Positions 17,340 to 26,582 of a stretch of 64,000 bases of DNA are shown in pieces. Under the pieces are notes generated by a model that worked only from the letters and a program-made list of their open reading frames with translations, was not told the origin of the DNA and did not search any database. The translations under genes and the position numbers were made by a program. Source of the DNA: Ignatzschineria ureiclastica (GTDB lineage: Bacteria; Pseudomonadota; Gammaproteobacteria; Cardiobacteriales; Wohlfahrtiimonadaceae); the NCBI RefSeq assembly GCF_003121845.1, contig NZ_QEWQ01000004.1, forward strand, positions 62,001 through 126,000, written 5' to 3'. How positions within the stretch are numbered: position 1 is the first letter of the stretch; each line of letters opens with the position of its first letter.

Positions 17340-18734
17340 ATGAGTATGACTGTATTAGAATCGATTGTGGCCCAACGCCGGATAGATATTGCCCAATTAC
17401 GGAGCGAACGCTCTTTGCAATTAGTGCAGGATAATATTATGGGTGAAACTGTTAGTGAACCACGATTCTATCAAGCCATTGAAACCCAGAAAAAGGCACA
17501 TAAACCGGCCTATATCTTAGAATGCAAACGCGCATCCCCCTCAAAAGGATTGATTCGTAGCGATTTTAACTTATCTACCATTATTAGTGCCTATGAACCT
17601 TATGCCACTGCGATTTCAGTTTTAACGGAAAATCGTCACTTCGGCGGAAGTTATGAGGATCTGAAGCAAGCTCGGCAACTGACAACCCGTCCGTTACTCT
17701 GTAAAGATTTTATAGTGGATGTCTATCAGCTCTATTTAGCTAAAGAGGCCGGCGCTGATGCGGTGCTCTTAATGCTTTCGGTATTACGAGATGATGAGTA
17801 TCGCTATTTTGCAGAGACTGCTCATACGCTTGGTTTAGGGATCTTAACGGAAGTGAACAATGAAGCAGAAGTGGCAAGGGCGCTCAAATTACAAGCGCGT
17901 ATTATCGGTATTAATAATCGTAATTTGCACGATCTTTCCATTGATTTGAGTAAAACTGAACGACTTCGCGCTTTAATGCCACAAGATCAATGCGTTATCA
18001 GTGAATCTGGGATTCATCAATATGCAGATATTCAGCGTCTACGCCGAACGGCCGATGGCTTTTTGATTGGCAGTCATCTAATGGCTAGCGATCATCTGCC
18101 CCAAGCCTTACAACAGCTATTGCAAGGGGGCTATAAAGTTTGTGGCTTAACCTCGGCAGAAGATGCCAAATTAGCCTATGAAGCCGGTGCAACGTACGGT
18201 GGGTTGATCTTTATTCTCTCAAGTCCTCGGGGTGTCACTTATCATCAAGCCAAAGTGATTCGAGAATCTGCGCCCCTAAAATGGGTGGGCGTTTTTCAAA
18301 ATGATGATATCGATACCATTGCTTTTATTGCACAAGAGGTGGGATTATCGGCGGTACAACTGCACGGCGAAGAACCACAAAGTTATATTTCAAAGCTTCG
18401 TCAATTATTACCGCATCATATCCAGATTATTAAAGCCTTGCCGGTGCGGGAAAATACGCTACCGCTAATGGATTACCAAGATGTTGATTACTATCTATTA
18501 GACGGCGTTAAAGGGGGAAGTGGCGAGCCCTTTAATTGGCAATTGTTAGCTAATCGCGATCTTTCTAATTGCTTTATTGCCGGTGGTATTTCCTGCGATA
18601 ACATCTCGGAGGTCTTGCAATATCCCGCCTTTGGATTAGATATCAACTCAAAAGTAGAAAAATCCCCCGGCAAAAAAGATCCAGTCAAGTTACAAGCAAT
18701 TTTTCAGACATTAAGAGCAATGGCAAACGTTTAA
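17340..18734 (+). CDS. trpC: Bifunctional indole-3-glycerol-phosphate synthase / phosphoribosylanthranilate isomerase
   Basis: A 464-residue TrpC-TrpF fusion of two TIM barrels, as in Enterobacteriaceae. The TrpC half (about 1-260) has ILECKRASPSKGLIR, LCKDFIVD, INNRNL and VISESGI. The TrpF half (from about 262) has VCGLTSAEDA, GLIFILSSPRGV, VQLHGEE, LLDGVKGGSGEPFNW and AGGISCDN. It converts phosphoribosyl-anthranilate to indole-glycerol phosphate in the two central steps of the pathway. AAGGA precedes the ATG. The 112-base trpD-trpC spacer contains ATAACCG-like repeats. Confidence 0.96.
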   Translation: MSMTVLESIVAQRRIDIAQLRSERSLQLVQDNIMGETVSEPRFYQAIETQKKAHKPAYILECKRASPSKGLIRSDFNLSTIISAYEPYATAISVLTENRHFGGSYEDLKQARQLTTRPLLCKDFIVDVYQLYLAKEAGADAVLLMLSVLRDDEYRYFAETAHTLGLGILTEVNNEAEVARALKLQARIIGINNRNLHDLSIDLSKTERLRALMPQDQCVISESGIHQYADIQRLRRTADGFLIGSHLMASDHLPQALQQLLQGGYKVCGLTSAEDAKLAYEAGATYGGLIFILSSPRGVTYHQAKVIRESAPLKWVGVFQNDDIDTIAFIAQEVGLSAVQLHGEEPQSYISKLRQLLPHHIQIIKALPVRENTLPLMDYQDVDYYLLDGVKGGSGEPFNWQLLANRDLSNCFIAGGISCDNISEVLQYPAFGLDINSKVEKSPGKKDPVKLQAIFQTLRAMANV

Positions 18735-18840
18735 ACAGTAGATTGAAATGCTTAAAAGACAATCAAACAACAACTAAAAAATTACTAGACGATATTACGA
18801 AACGATATTCCTAAAAACGATTATTAAAGAGAGTATAACA

Positions 18841-20025
18841 ATGAGACAACTCGATCCTTACTTTGGTGAATTTGGTGGGCAATATGTCCCGGAATTATTA
18901 ATTCCCGCTCTTGATCAATTAGAAAATGCCTTTATTGAAGCCCAGCAAGATCCGGAATTTCAGGCAGAATTGATGGATCTGCTGAAAAACTACGCCGGTC
19001 GTCCAACGGCTTTGACCCTTTGCCGTAATTTAACGGCAGGGACAGCGAGTAAATTATATCTCAAACGAGAAGATCTACTGCACGGTGGCGCGCATAAGAC
19101 GAACCAAGTATTAGGGCAAGCGCTATTAGCGAAACGAATGGGGAAAACCGAGATTATTGCCGAAACAGGTGCCGGTCAACACGGCGTTGCCACAGCCCTT
19201 GCTTGTGCGCTTTTAAATATGAAATGCCGAATCTATATGGGCGCAAAAGATATTGAGCGACAAAAACCGAATGTTTTTCGGATGGAGCTAATGGGTGCAA
19301 CAGTGATTCCGGTTACCAGTGGTTCAGGTACGCTAAAAGATGCTTGTAATGAGGCGTTGAGAGATTGGTCTGCAAGTTATAAAACAACCCATTATCTCTT
19401 AGGAACTGCTGCGGGTCCGCATCCATTTCCAACGATTGTACGGGAATTTCAGAAGATGATCGGTGAAGAGACAAAAGTGGAGATTCTCAAGCGCGAAGGG
19501 CGCTTACCTGATGCGGTGATTGCCTGTATTGGCGGTGGGTCAAATGCCATTGGGATGTTTACGGATTTTATCCCGGAGAGCGATGTTCGTTTAATCGGCG
19601 TTGAACCGGCAGGTAAAGGGATTCATACCGGCGAACACGGTGCTTCCCTCAAATATGGTACGCCGGGAATCTATTTTGGAATGAAATCCCACTTGATGCA
19701 GACAGAGGAAGGGCAGATCAAAGAGTCTTACTCAATTTCAGCAGGACTTGATTTCCCGTCCGTAGGGCCACAACACGTTCATTTAAATGAGATCGGCAGA
19801 GCAGAATATGTATCGGTCACAGATGAAGAGGCGCTCGATGCATTCCAACAACTCGCTAGACACGAAGGAATTTTACCGGCGTTAGAATCATCTCACGCTT
19901 TAGCTTATGCGCTGAAGATGATTCACGCAGAGCCTGACAAGGCGCAATTATTAGTGGTCAATCTCTCAGGTCGAGGAGATAAGGATATCTTTACGGTACA
20001 TAAAATTTTAGAGGAGCGCGCATAA
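18841..20025 (+). CDS. trpB: Tryptophan synthase beta chain
   Basis: TrpB condenses indole with serine using PLP. The PLP lysine is in [13 protein letters not shown], and the glycine-rich phosphate site is [12 protein letters not shown]. The 394-residue length and the ending [12 protein letters not shown] are standard for the canonical (TrpB1) form. The stop is followed after one base by the trpA start, so the two subunits of the channelled synthase are translationally coupled. Confidence 0.98.
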   Translation: MRQLDPYFGEFGGQYVPELLIPALDQLENAFIEAQQDPEFQAELMDLLKNYAGRPTALTLCRNLTAGTASKLYLKREDLLHGGAHKTNQVLGQALLAKRMGKTEIIAETGAGQHGVATALACALLNMKCRIYMGAKDIERQKPNVFRMELMGATVIPVTSGSGTLKDACNEALRDWSASYKTTHYLLGTAAGPHPFPTIVREFQKMIGEETKVEILKREGRLPDAVIACIGGGSNAIGMFTDFIPESDVRLIGVEPAGKGIHTGEHGASLKYGTPGIYFGMKSHLMQTEEGQIKESYSISAGLDFPSVGPQHVHLNEIGRAEYVSVTDEEALDAFQQLARHEGILPALESSHALAYALKMIHAEPDKAQLLVVNLSGRGDKDIFTVHKILEERA

Positions 20026-20026
20026 T

Positions 20027-20854
20027 ATGAATCGCTATCAACAATGCTTTCAGCAGTTAGCCGAAAAACAGGAACAAGCTTTTATTCCCTTTGTCGTATT
20101 GGGCGATCCTACCTTTGAGGATTCTTTAGCGATCATAGATCAATTAGTGGCTTCCGGCGCAGATGCGTTAGAGTTAAGTATCCCATTCTCTGATCCGCTT
20201 GCTGATGGGCCGGAGATTCAAACCGCTGTGCTCAGGGCGATGGATAATGGAATGAGTGTGGCACGAAGTTTTGAGTTACTCAAGATTATTCGCGAACGTC
20301 ATCCGCATATTCCTATCGGGCTTTTGATGTATGCCAATTTGATAAATGCCAAAGGGTTATCGGCTTTTTATCAAGCGTGTAAAGAAGCGGGCGTAGATTC
20401 TGTATTAGTCGCCGATGTCCCGCTACGGGAGGCTAAGCCTTTTGTAACAGAGGCTCGAAAATACAATATCGCGCCGATCTTTATCTGTCCGCCTGATGCC
20501 ACTGAGGAAACGATCGAAGGCATTGCAGCGCAAGGGGAAGGTTACACCTATCTTGTCTCTCGTGCCGGCGTGACAGGCGTTGATCAAACGTTACTCAGTG
20601 ATGCCACAGATAATATTGCAAGACTAAAAAAAGCCGGCGCACCCCCGATTATTCAAGGATTTGGTATTGCTACAAAAGCACAAGCAGAGCATTATCTTGC
20701 GCTCGGCATTGAGGGCGTGATTAGTGGTTCAGCGATCGTGAAATTGATTCGAACTCACTATCAAGAAGGGGCGCATTGTTCCGATCTAGCAACATTATTG
20801 CCGGCATTGGCAGAATTTGTCACCAGCTTAAAATCAGCCACGAAACCTGCTTAA
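20027..20854 (+). CDS. trpA: Tryptophan synthase alpha chain
   Basis: TrpA cleaves indole-glycerol phosphate to indole, which is passed to TrpB. The catalytic Glu and Asp lie in ALELSIPFSDPLADGP. VADVPLRE, YLVSRAGVTG and the phosphate-binding QGFGIATK and GVISGSAIV are also present. The 275-residue length is normal. A GAGGAG site within the trpB end serves this start. No clear intrinsic terminator follows the gene. Confidence 0.97.
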   Translation: MNRYQQCFQQLAEKQEQAFIPFVVLGDPTFEDSLAIIDQLVASGADALELSIPFSDPLADGPEIQTAVLRAMDNGMSVARSFELLKIIRERHPHIPIGLLMYANLINAKGLSAFYQACKEAGVDSVLVADVPLREAKPFVTEARKYNIAPIFICPPDATEETIEGIAAQGEGYTYLVSRAGVTGVDQTLLSDATDNIARLKKAGAPPIIQGFGIATKAQAEHYLALGIEGVISGSAIVKLIRTHYQEGAHCSDLATLLPALAEFVTSLKSATKPA

Positions 20855-21090
20855 GAATGCGATTTGTTCGATTATAGAGATGATAAGAGTGATCACAAAA
20901 GGATCTAAAAAAGGAGAGGTTTACAAACTGAAAGAATCAGAAATTGAGTAATGGAGTAAGAGATATTCCCTTTAAGAAGGAATTTATCGTATAATCTACG
21001 ATTCTTAAATAGCGTGCTCATTTTTAGATCCTGTTCAAACTAGCATTGCTAGATTCATTTTGAGACTTCAGCAAAACAAAGGTATTTTCA

Positions 21091-21327
21091 ATGCATAAAT
21101 TAGTCTATCTACTCTTTATCGTATTAGTTGCGGGCTTAATCTATATGATCACAATGCCCTTTATTATGCTCTATGAAGATCAACAAGCGATTGTGGAAGA
21201 AGAGGTCACTTACTTCATTCCTGAAGGTGGCTTACAATCCCACTACCACAAAGAAGTAGAGATGGCAAAAGGCAAAAGAGCCCGTGAGCGAGAAGCGAAA
21301 GCCTCGGAAGTTAACGGCCAAGAGTAA
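21091..21327 (+). CDS. Small single-pass membrane protein, unknown function
   Basis: A 78-residue protein with one N-terminal membrane segment (about residues 4-27), an acidic stretch (YEDQQAIVEEEV) and a strongly charged C-terminus (AKGKRAREREAKASE). No family was recognised. A TATAAT box lies about 100 bases upstream in TCGTATAATCTACGA, and a strong terminator follows, so it is probably a monocistronic gene. The charged tail would lie in the cytoplasm or periplasm depending on orientation. Confidence 0.7.
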   Translation: MHKLVYLLFIVLVAGLIYMITMPFIMLYEDQQAIVEEEVTYFIPEGGLQSHYHKEVEMAKGKRAREREAKASEVNGQE

Positions 21328-21388
21328 TTAAACTGATCTCAGGCTGATCGCTATTACTGCCAAGCTAGAACAAAAAGCATTGAGTAAG

Positions 21389-21417
21389 AAGTACCATTCG
21401 AGAGAGTGGTACTTTTT
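21389..21417 (+). terminator. Intrinsic terminator
   Basis: AAGTACCA (21389-21396) pairs with TGGTACTT (21407-21414), followed by a T-run. It ends the small membrane protein transcript. Confidence 0.85.
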
Positions 21418-21531
21418 TGTTGTTAAAATCAAAAATTCGACCAATATTTTCCAATTGTATGCAGGGATTCGTTAGAATGGGAATTTAACCTTACTATGTT
21501 GCAATTCATTTAATGAATAGAGGAGTGAGCT

Positions 21532-22119
21532 ATGCACGAACATCACGAACACGATCACGAACATCACAGCCACGAAGATCATCCAAGAGTATTAGTTTTA
21601 GTGGATGTACAAGAGAAGCTTTTGAGAGTGATGAATAAGCAAGAACAACTACTACGGAATTTAACGATTCTAGTGGAAGGAGCCATTGCACTTGATATGC
21701 CGATTATTTGGCTCGAGCAATATCCTCGTGGACTTGGGCGAACAGTGCCGGAGCTTAAAGCGCTATTAGAAGAGAAAGGTATTGAACCCATTGATAAAAT
21801 GAGTTTTAGTGGTTGTAAAACAGAAGCGATGCAACAAGCATTAGCGCCGTATACTGCCGAGCATTGCCATTTTATTGTGGCAGGCATTGAAGCGCATATC
21901 TGTGTCTATCAGACGGTTCGGGATCTTTTAGCGGAGGATCTCGCTGTTGAAGTGGTCGCAGATGCGGTAGGTTCACGCGTGGAAGAGAGTGTAGAAATTG
22001 CGCTCAATAAGATGATGCAATTAGGCGCTGATTTAACGAGCGTTGAGATGTGTCTATTTGAGCTTTTGGGGAGTGCTGAACATCCACAGTTTAAGACAAT
22101 TAGTAAATTGATTAAGTAG
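21532..22119 (+). CDS. Isochorismatase-family hydrolase with His-rich N-terminus
   Basis: A 195-residue cysteine hydrolase of the isochorismatase-like superfamily, closest in outline to YcaC-type proteins of unknown substrate. The catalytic triad elements are visible as Asp in LVLVDVQEKL, Lys in DKMSFSGC, and the nucleophile Cys in GIEAHICVYQT. The first 17 residues hold nine His in an HEHHEHDHEHH pattern before the domain begins at PRVLVLVD, which is unusual for this family and suggests metal binding. A good GGAG site precedes the ATG. It is probably monocistronic. Confidence 0.88.
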   Translation: MHEHHEHDHEHHSHEDHPRVLVLVDVQEKLLRVMNKQEQLLRNLTILVEGAIALDMPIIWLEQYPRGLGRTVPELKALLEEKGIEPIDKMSFSGCKTEAMQQALAPYTAEHCHFIVAGIEAHICVYQTVRDLLAEDLAVEVVADAVGSRVEESVEIALNKMMQLGADLTSVEMCLFELLGSAEHPQFKTISKLIK

Positions 22120-22225
22120 TCAATTCATCAACGAATCGATTCATCAATGAATCAAGCAGTGATCAATAATGGCTTGAAATAACGTGCGTATTGATCATAA
22201 TTTACAAAATTTATTGTAAAAATAG

Positions 22226-22282
22226 ATCCCGATGAGAGCAATAAGTGTAGCTTGTAGACTTATTGTATTATCGGGATTTTTT
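22226..22282 (+). terminator. Long two-part terminator hairpin
   Basis: Outer stem ATCCCGAT (22226-22233) with ATCGGGAT (22270-22277), and inner stem CAATAAGT (22239-22246) with ACTTATTG (22258-22265), followed by a T-run. It lies about 105 bases after the isochorismatase-like gene. Nothing else is seen in the 439-base spacer up to the next gene apart from short direct repeats near 22122-22155. Confidence 0.85.
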
Positions 22283-22558
22283 CTTATATCGTTGTATAGA
22301 TAAGAGATAATTTAAGTTATTGCTCGGCATTCATCCGTGAGGATTGAGCATTGAGTTTTTGAAAAATATTCAGATGAAATATCCTGATGAAATTTCTAAT
22401 CGACCCTTTAAAATAAACTTAATAAAAATCCGAGATAAGGTAGAATCACAAATGATTTAAACAATAATATAGGCAATATTATTGATGATTTTTCTAATAA
22501 AATTCTCGGACAAAACCGAACTACTTATTACCACTCTTCTCAGTCGAGGGCTATTGAG

Positions 22559-24391
22559 ATGAATTATGAATTGATGATTGTATTAGCATTGCTATTTATG
22601 GCAGTTGTGGCATTTATGCTCAATAAGCCACGAATGGATGTGGTCGCAGTATGTGCGTTATTAGCCTTGCCATTGACCGGCAGTGTGACATTAGATCAGG
22701 CACTGGCCGGCTTTAGTGATAGCAGTGTGATTGTGGTGGCCGTCTTTTTCGTGATTGGTGATGGTTTGGTGCGAACCGGTATTGCATTTCGGGTCGGCGA
22801 TTGGTTAATGAAACAATCTAAAAATAGTGAGACAAGGCTCATTTTACTCTTAATGCTCTCTGTTGCATTCTTAGGTTCGGTGATGAGTTCAACAGGTATT
22901 GTGGCGATTTTCATTCCGATTCTGTTAAGTGTTGCTACGAAGATGAAAGCAGATACCCGGCGTTTGATGATGCCTTTGAGCTTTGCCGGTCTTATTAGTG
23001 GGATGTTAACGCTCGTGGCGACACCGCCGAATCTTGTAGTTTCAGGGCAGTTACAATTAGCAGGGCACGCACCTTTTCAATTCTTCTCATTTACACCGAT
23101 CGGACTGATTGTATTAGTAGTGGGCATTATCTATATGCTCTTTGCTCGACGTTTTTTAGGGAAAAAGAGCAGTGATACAGCAACAACAGGGCATACTCGC
23201 ATTAACTTCGATGATTTAGCGACAGAATATGGGCTCAAAGGGCGCAATTATCGGGCGCAAGTGGGGAAAGGTTCGCCCATGATTGGTAAACGTCTGTCAG
23301 AGATGCATCTGCGGGAAGAGCACGGTGCGAATATTATTGCCGTAGAACGTCGCTTAAATCGTCTTCGCAATGTGGTGCTCGATGCAGTACCTGACCGGGT
23401 TATTCAAGAGAATGATGTGCTCTTATTTGATTTCTTCTATCCTGAGCAGGTGAATCTTTTCTTGCAGAAATTTAATTTGGTTTCTCTACCATTGATGAGT
23501 AGCTACTTTAATGAGCATTCCCGAGAGATCGGTATGGTTGAGGTGACTATTCATCCGGATTCTAAATTGATTGATAAAACCGTTTTAGAGAGTGCTTTCC
23601 GTTCCCAATATGGTCTTAATGTGATGGGAATTAAGCGACAAGGGGAAGTGTTAGAGAATGAGCTTGTCAATGAGAAGCTCAAACGGGGAGATACCATTTT
23701 AGTTGTCGGGATGTGGCGCGCGATTCGGCAATTACAGACGATGAAAAATGACTTCGTTGTATTAACTATTCCGGCAGAGATTGATGAAGTTGCGCCGGCA
23801 ATGGAGAAAGCACCGTATGCGATTATTGCGCTCTTGATTACGGTAGCATTAATGATTTCAGGGATTTTCCCGACGGTATTAGTAGCGATCTTTGGTGCGC
23901 TTTTAATGGGTGCTTTTGGTTGTATTACGATGGATAGTGCTTATAAGTCAATTCATTGGCAGAGCGTCATTCTGATTGTCGGGATGTTCCCCTTTGCCGT
24001 TGCGCTACAAAATACCGGTGGTGTTGACTTAGCTGTTCAATTCTTACTCGATATGAGTGGGGATGCAAGTCCGCGCGTCCTATTAGCGATGCTCTTTGGT
24101 ATTACGGCGGTTATTGGGCTTTTTGTCTCAAATACGGCAACGGCGGTTCTTTTAGCACCGATTGCGATTCAAACCGCTTCGGCATTAGGCGTTTCCCCGT
24201 ATCCCTTTGCAATGGCGGTTGCGATCGCAGCTTCAGCGGCCTTTATGACTCCTGTCTCTTCCCCTGTGAATACCTTAGTCGTAGCGCCAGGGCGTTATAG
24301 CTTTGGAGACTTTATCAAAATCGGTGTGCCATTTGTCTTCATTGTTATGGCAATTGCGGTCTTCTTTATTCCTATTTTATTCCCGCTATAG
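22559..24391 (+). CDS. SLC13-type permease with central TrkA-C domains (YfbS-like)
   Basis: A 610-residue inner-membrane permease with the same length and layout as E. coli YfbS. The N-terminal membrane half has FSDSSVIVVAVFFVIGDGLVR, MSSTGIVAIFIPILLSV and SGMLTLVATPPNLVVSG. Two soluble RCK_C/TrkA-C domains occupy about residues 210-400 (for example KGSPMIGKRLSEMHLREE and LKRGDTILVVG). The C-terminal half has VSNTATAVLLAPIAIQTA and TPVSSPVNTLVVAPG. The family is annotated as sodium-coupled dicarboxylate or sulfate transporters, with substrate not established for YfbS. GAGGG lies upstream of the ATG. Confidence 0.9.
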   Translation: MNYELMIVLALLFMAVVAFMLNKPRMDVVAVCALLALPLTGSVTLDQALAGFSDSSVIVVAVFFVIGDGLVRTGIAFRVGDWLMKQSKNSETRLILLLMLSVAFLGSVMSSTGIVAIFIPILLSVATKMKADTRRLMMPLSFAGLISGMLTLVATPPNLVVSGQLQLAGHAPFQFFSFTPIGLIVLVVGIIYMLFARRFLGKKSSDTATTGHTRINFDDLATEYGLKGRNYRAQVGKGSPMIGKRLSEMHLREEHGANIIAVERRLNRLRNVVLDAVPDRVIQENDVLLFDFFYPEQVNLFLQKFNLVSLPLMSSYFNEHSREIGMVEVTIHPDSKLIDKTVLESAFRSQYGLNVMGIKRQGEVLENELVNEKLKRGDTILVVGMWRAIRQLQTMKNDFVVLTIPAEIDEVAPAMEKAPYAIIALLITVALMISGIFPTVLVAIFGALLMGAFGCITMDSAYKSIHWQSVILIVGMFPFAVALQNTGGVDLAVQFLLDMSGDASPRVLLAMLFGITAVIGLFVSNTATAVLLAPIAIQTASALGVSPYPFAMAVAIAASAAFMTPVSSPVNTLVVAPGRYSFGDFIKIGVPFVFIVMAIAVFFIPILFPL

Positions 24392-24423
24392 TTGATTGTT
24401 ACAATGTTGAGAGATGAGTCAAT

Positions 24424-24605
24424 CACTCACTTGCGGGCGCAGGATTGATCTGGAATGGCAAGGTTCGATCCCGCCGGGTATCAGTGTTGATTGAGAATGA
24501 TTCAGTGTAAGAAGGTAAGCGCATCGCCGGGGCGAATGATCTCGCTCTTGTCACAATCGCGCGTCGGCAGTTGGGTGCTTCGTGTTAAGAGAGCAATCAG
24601 TTTTT
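24424..24605. other. Unusually GC-rich intergenic block
   Basis: This block, between the YfbS-like gene and a shared terminator, is clearly richer in G+C than other spacers here. It contains GGTTCGATCCC, reminiscent of a tRNA T-loop, but the surrounding bases do not fold as a T-arm. On the minus strand a short frame reads KSEIIRPGDALTFLH then stops, which looks protein-like, but it overlaps the terminator and has no start. It may be a gene remnant. Confidence 0.35.
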
Positions 24606-24620
24606 TGATTAGGAATGAAA

Positions 24621-24647
24621 AAAGGCCTCTATTAAGAGGCCTTTTGA
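24621..24647. terminator. Bidirectional intrinsic terminator
   Basis: AAAGGCCTCT (24621-24630) and AGAGGCCTTT (24635-24644) form a 10-bp stem with a four-base loop, with A/T runs on both sides. It separates the convergent YfbS-like and APC permease genes. Confidence 0.88.
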
Positions 24648-24683
24648 TGTTACTGCATCTGTTATTTAAACAGAATCAATTGA

Positions 24684-26111
24684 TTATGCATCAGGTTCAC
24701 GTGAACGGCTTAAGAACTCTTTTGGATATTGGGTAAAGCCACGTGTTACAAATGCAAGGTAGATAATACCGATGGTTGCCCATACTAAACCAATCACAAG
24801 TGCTTGATATTCAAGACTGTACCAGAGGTAACTGATGAACGCCATTCCTAAGAATGGAAGAACAAGGTATTGAATATTATTGTTGACGCTATAACGTTGC
24901 TTATCACGAATATAGTATTGAACAACCACACAGAGATTCACGAAGAAGAAGGCGGTTAATGCGCCGAAGTTTACTAAGTGAAGGGCAAAGTTAAGGTCAA
25001 AGAACCCTGCAGTTAAACAGATCACACCAACGATAATAATGTTGATAGAAGGTGTTTTGTATTTAGGATTGATGTAACCAAAGATTTTAGTGGGTAATAC
25101 ACCATCACGACCCATTACATACATCATTCGAGAAACCCCTGTATGGGCTGCAATCCCTGACGCACACACTGCTAATACTGCTAACCAAAGACCTACAGAT
25201 TGCAAGAATGTTTTGGCAACAAAGCGTGTAATAGATTGCTCACCGACATAGAGCAGGATTTCCGGCTGACTCTCATCAGGTACTTGGAATACGTAGCCTT
25301 TGAAGTAGAGCTGCATAAAGTAGGTCATCCCGATAAAGATCAAACCACCGATAAAGGTTGTTAAGAAGATTGCCCGTGGAACTGTTCTCGCTGCATTCTT
25401 GGTCTCTTCTGATAATGAACTTAAACCATCAAAACCTAAGAATGAGAAGCAGAGAATCGCCGAACCAGCAGCAACCGCGCCAATTTGCATATCAGGTGTA
25501 AAGAAGGGTTCAACACTTGCAATAGTTCCGGCACCGACACCATCAAACATCAAGCCTTTAATTACTAATGCTAAGAAGATTCCCATAAGAAGCAACTGAC
25601 AGAAGACGATGAGAGTATTCACATTTGCAACGAGCTCAACACCACGATAGTTAATATAGGTCATGACGATTGCTAAAGGTACAACATAGAACCAGATACT
25701 AATATCACTGCTAATCAGGGTTTTGAGATAGATAGTTGCTAATAAGATATTGATCATCGGATTAAATAGATAATCAAGCATCGTACACCAACCGATCACA
25801 AATCCAAGGTTTGGATTCAATGAACGCTGAGCGTAGGTATAAGCAGAACCTGCTGAAGGATAGTAACGTACCATTTTACCGTAGCTGAGTGCAGTGAACA
25901 TCATCGCAATCAAGGTAATAATATAAGCCGTTGGTACATGGCCACCTGTATCATCACTGACGATACCAAAGGTATCGAAGACAGTCATTGGCTGCATATA
26001 AGCAAGACCGATCATAATCAGTTGCCATAGCACAAGTGTCTTTTGTAATCTTGCAGGTGAAGAAGGTGTGAAAGATGCGTTAGGAGATAACGCTTTTTTT
26101 TGATGAAACAT
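24684..26111 (-). CDS. APC-family amino-acid permease
   Basis: An inner-membrane amino-acid or polyamine transporter of the APC superfamily with twelve predicted membrane segments. Motifs include MIGLAYMQPMTVFDTFGIV in the first helix, YPSAGSAYTYAQRSLNPNLGF, FSFLGFDGLSSLSEETKNAARTVPRAI and VSRMMYVMGRDGVLP. I place the start at 26111 (475 aa), where GGGGGA lies nine bases upstream of the ATG; an earlier in-frame ATG at 26141 has no ribosome site. The substrate is not readable. It is the last gene of a minus-strand group with an ATC-hydrolase and trimethylamine monooxygenase, but terminators separate them. Confidence 0.9.
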   Translation of the reverse strand: MFHQKKALSPNASFTPSSPARLQKTLVLWQLIMIGLAYMQPMTVFDTFGIVSDDTGGHVPTAYIITLIAMMFTALSYGKMVRYYPSAGSAYTYAQRSLNPNLGFVIGWCTMLDYLFNPMINILLATIYLKTLISSDISIWFYVVPLAIVMTYINYRGVELVANVNTLIVFCQLLLMGIFLALVIKGLMFDGVGAGTIASVEPFFTPDMQIGAVAAGSAILCFSFLGFDGLSSLSEETKNAARTVPRAIFLTTFIGGLIFIGMTYFMQLYFKGYVFQVPDESQPEILLYVGEQSITRFVAKTFLQSVGLWLAVLAVCASGIAAHTGVSRMMYVMGRDGVLPTKIFGYINPKYKTPSINIIIVGVICLTAGFFDLNFALHLVNFGALTAFFFVNLCVVVQYYIRDKQRYSVNNNIQYLVLPFLGMAFISYLWYSLEYQALVIGLVWATIGIIYLAFVTRGFTQYPKEFLSRSREPDA

Positions 26112-26221
26112 AAGTTTATTTCCCCCAGCCTCAAATGGCATGTTAAGAGAGATAAATTAGCCGCGTTAATTCAGATGAATTATTGCCCCCTTGTGTTAAT
26201 ACAGGTACTTAAATTCAAAGC

Positions 26222-26259
26222 CCCATAAAAAAACCTCATTTCTTTTCTGAGGTTCGGGG
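26222..26259 (-). terminator. Intrinsic terminator upstream of the APC permease
   Basis: On the minus strand AACCTCA, a nine-base loop and TGAGGTT are followed by a T-run; CCCC/GGGG arms extend around it. It lies over 320 bases after the ATC-hydrolase stop and about 110-120 bases before the permease ATG. It either ends the upstream transcript or acts as an attenuator in the permease leader. Nothing else was recognised in the AT-rich spacer 26260-26582. Confidence 0.75.
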
Positions 26260-26582
26260 AATTTTACACTTTTTTTTGAAGATGACCACCTTTTTCTGTT
26301 TTTTTGTATATTTTTTAGGCAAAATTTAGTGTTAACTAATTGAAAAAATTGTGAAAGAAACGCTAAAGATGATTTTGTTGAGGTGAATTTAATGGGGCAT
26401 TTTTGTACTATTTTTAAGCCTTTGTTCCCAATTTTAAAGAGAATATAGATCATAAAATAATCAATAAAATTTGTATTTAAACACTATTTACCCATACCTT
26501 TGTTTAGTTCACTTTAGATAGCACTTTTGTGAGAATTTATTTCAGGTTAAGTAATGGTAATTAGTTCATATATTAAGGGGAT

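Noticed and set aside
24455-24480. GGTTCGATCCC resembling a tRNA T-arm
   Set aside because: Bases on either side do not pair as a 5-bp T-stem, and no acceptor, D or anticodon arms are found upstream.
26196-26453. Minus-strand frame of about 85 codons upstream of the APC permease
   Set aside because: It contains the intrinsic terminator, has AT-run-driven composition (Lys, Phe, Asn rich) and no ribosome site.
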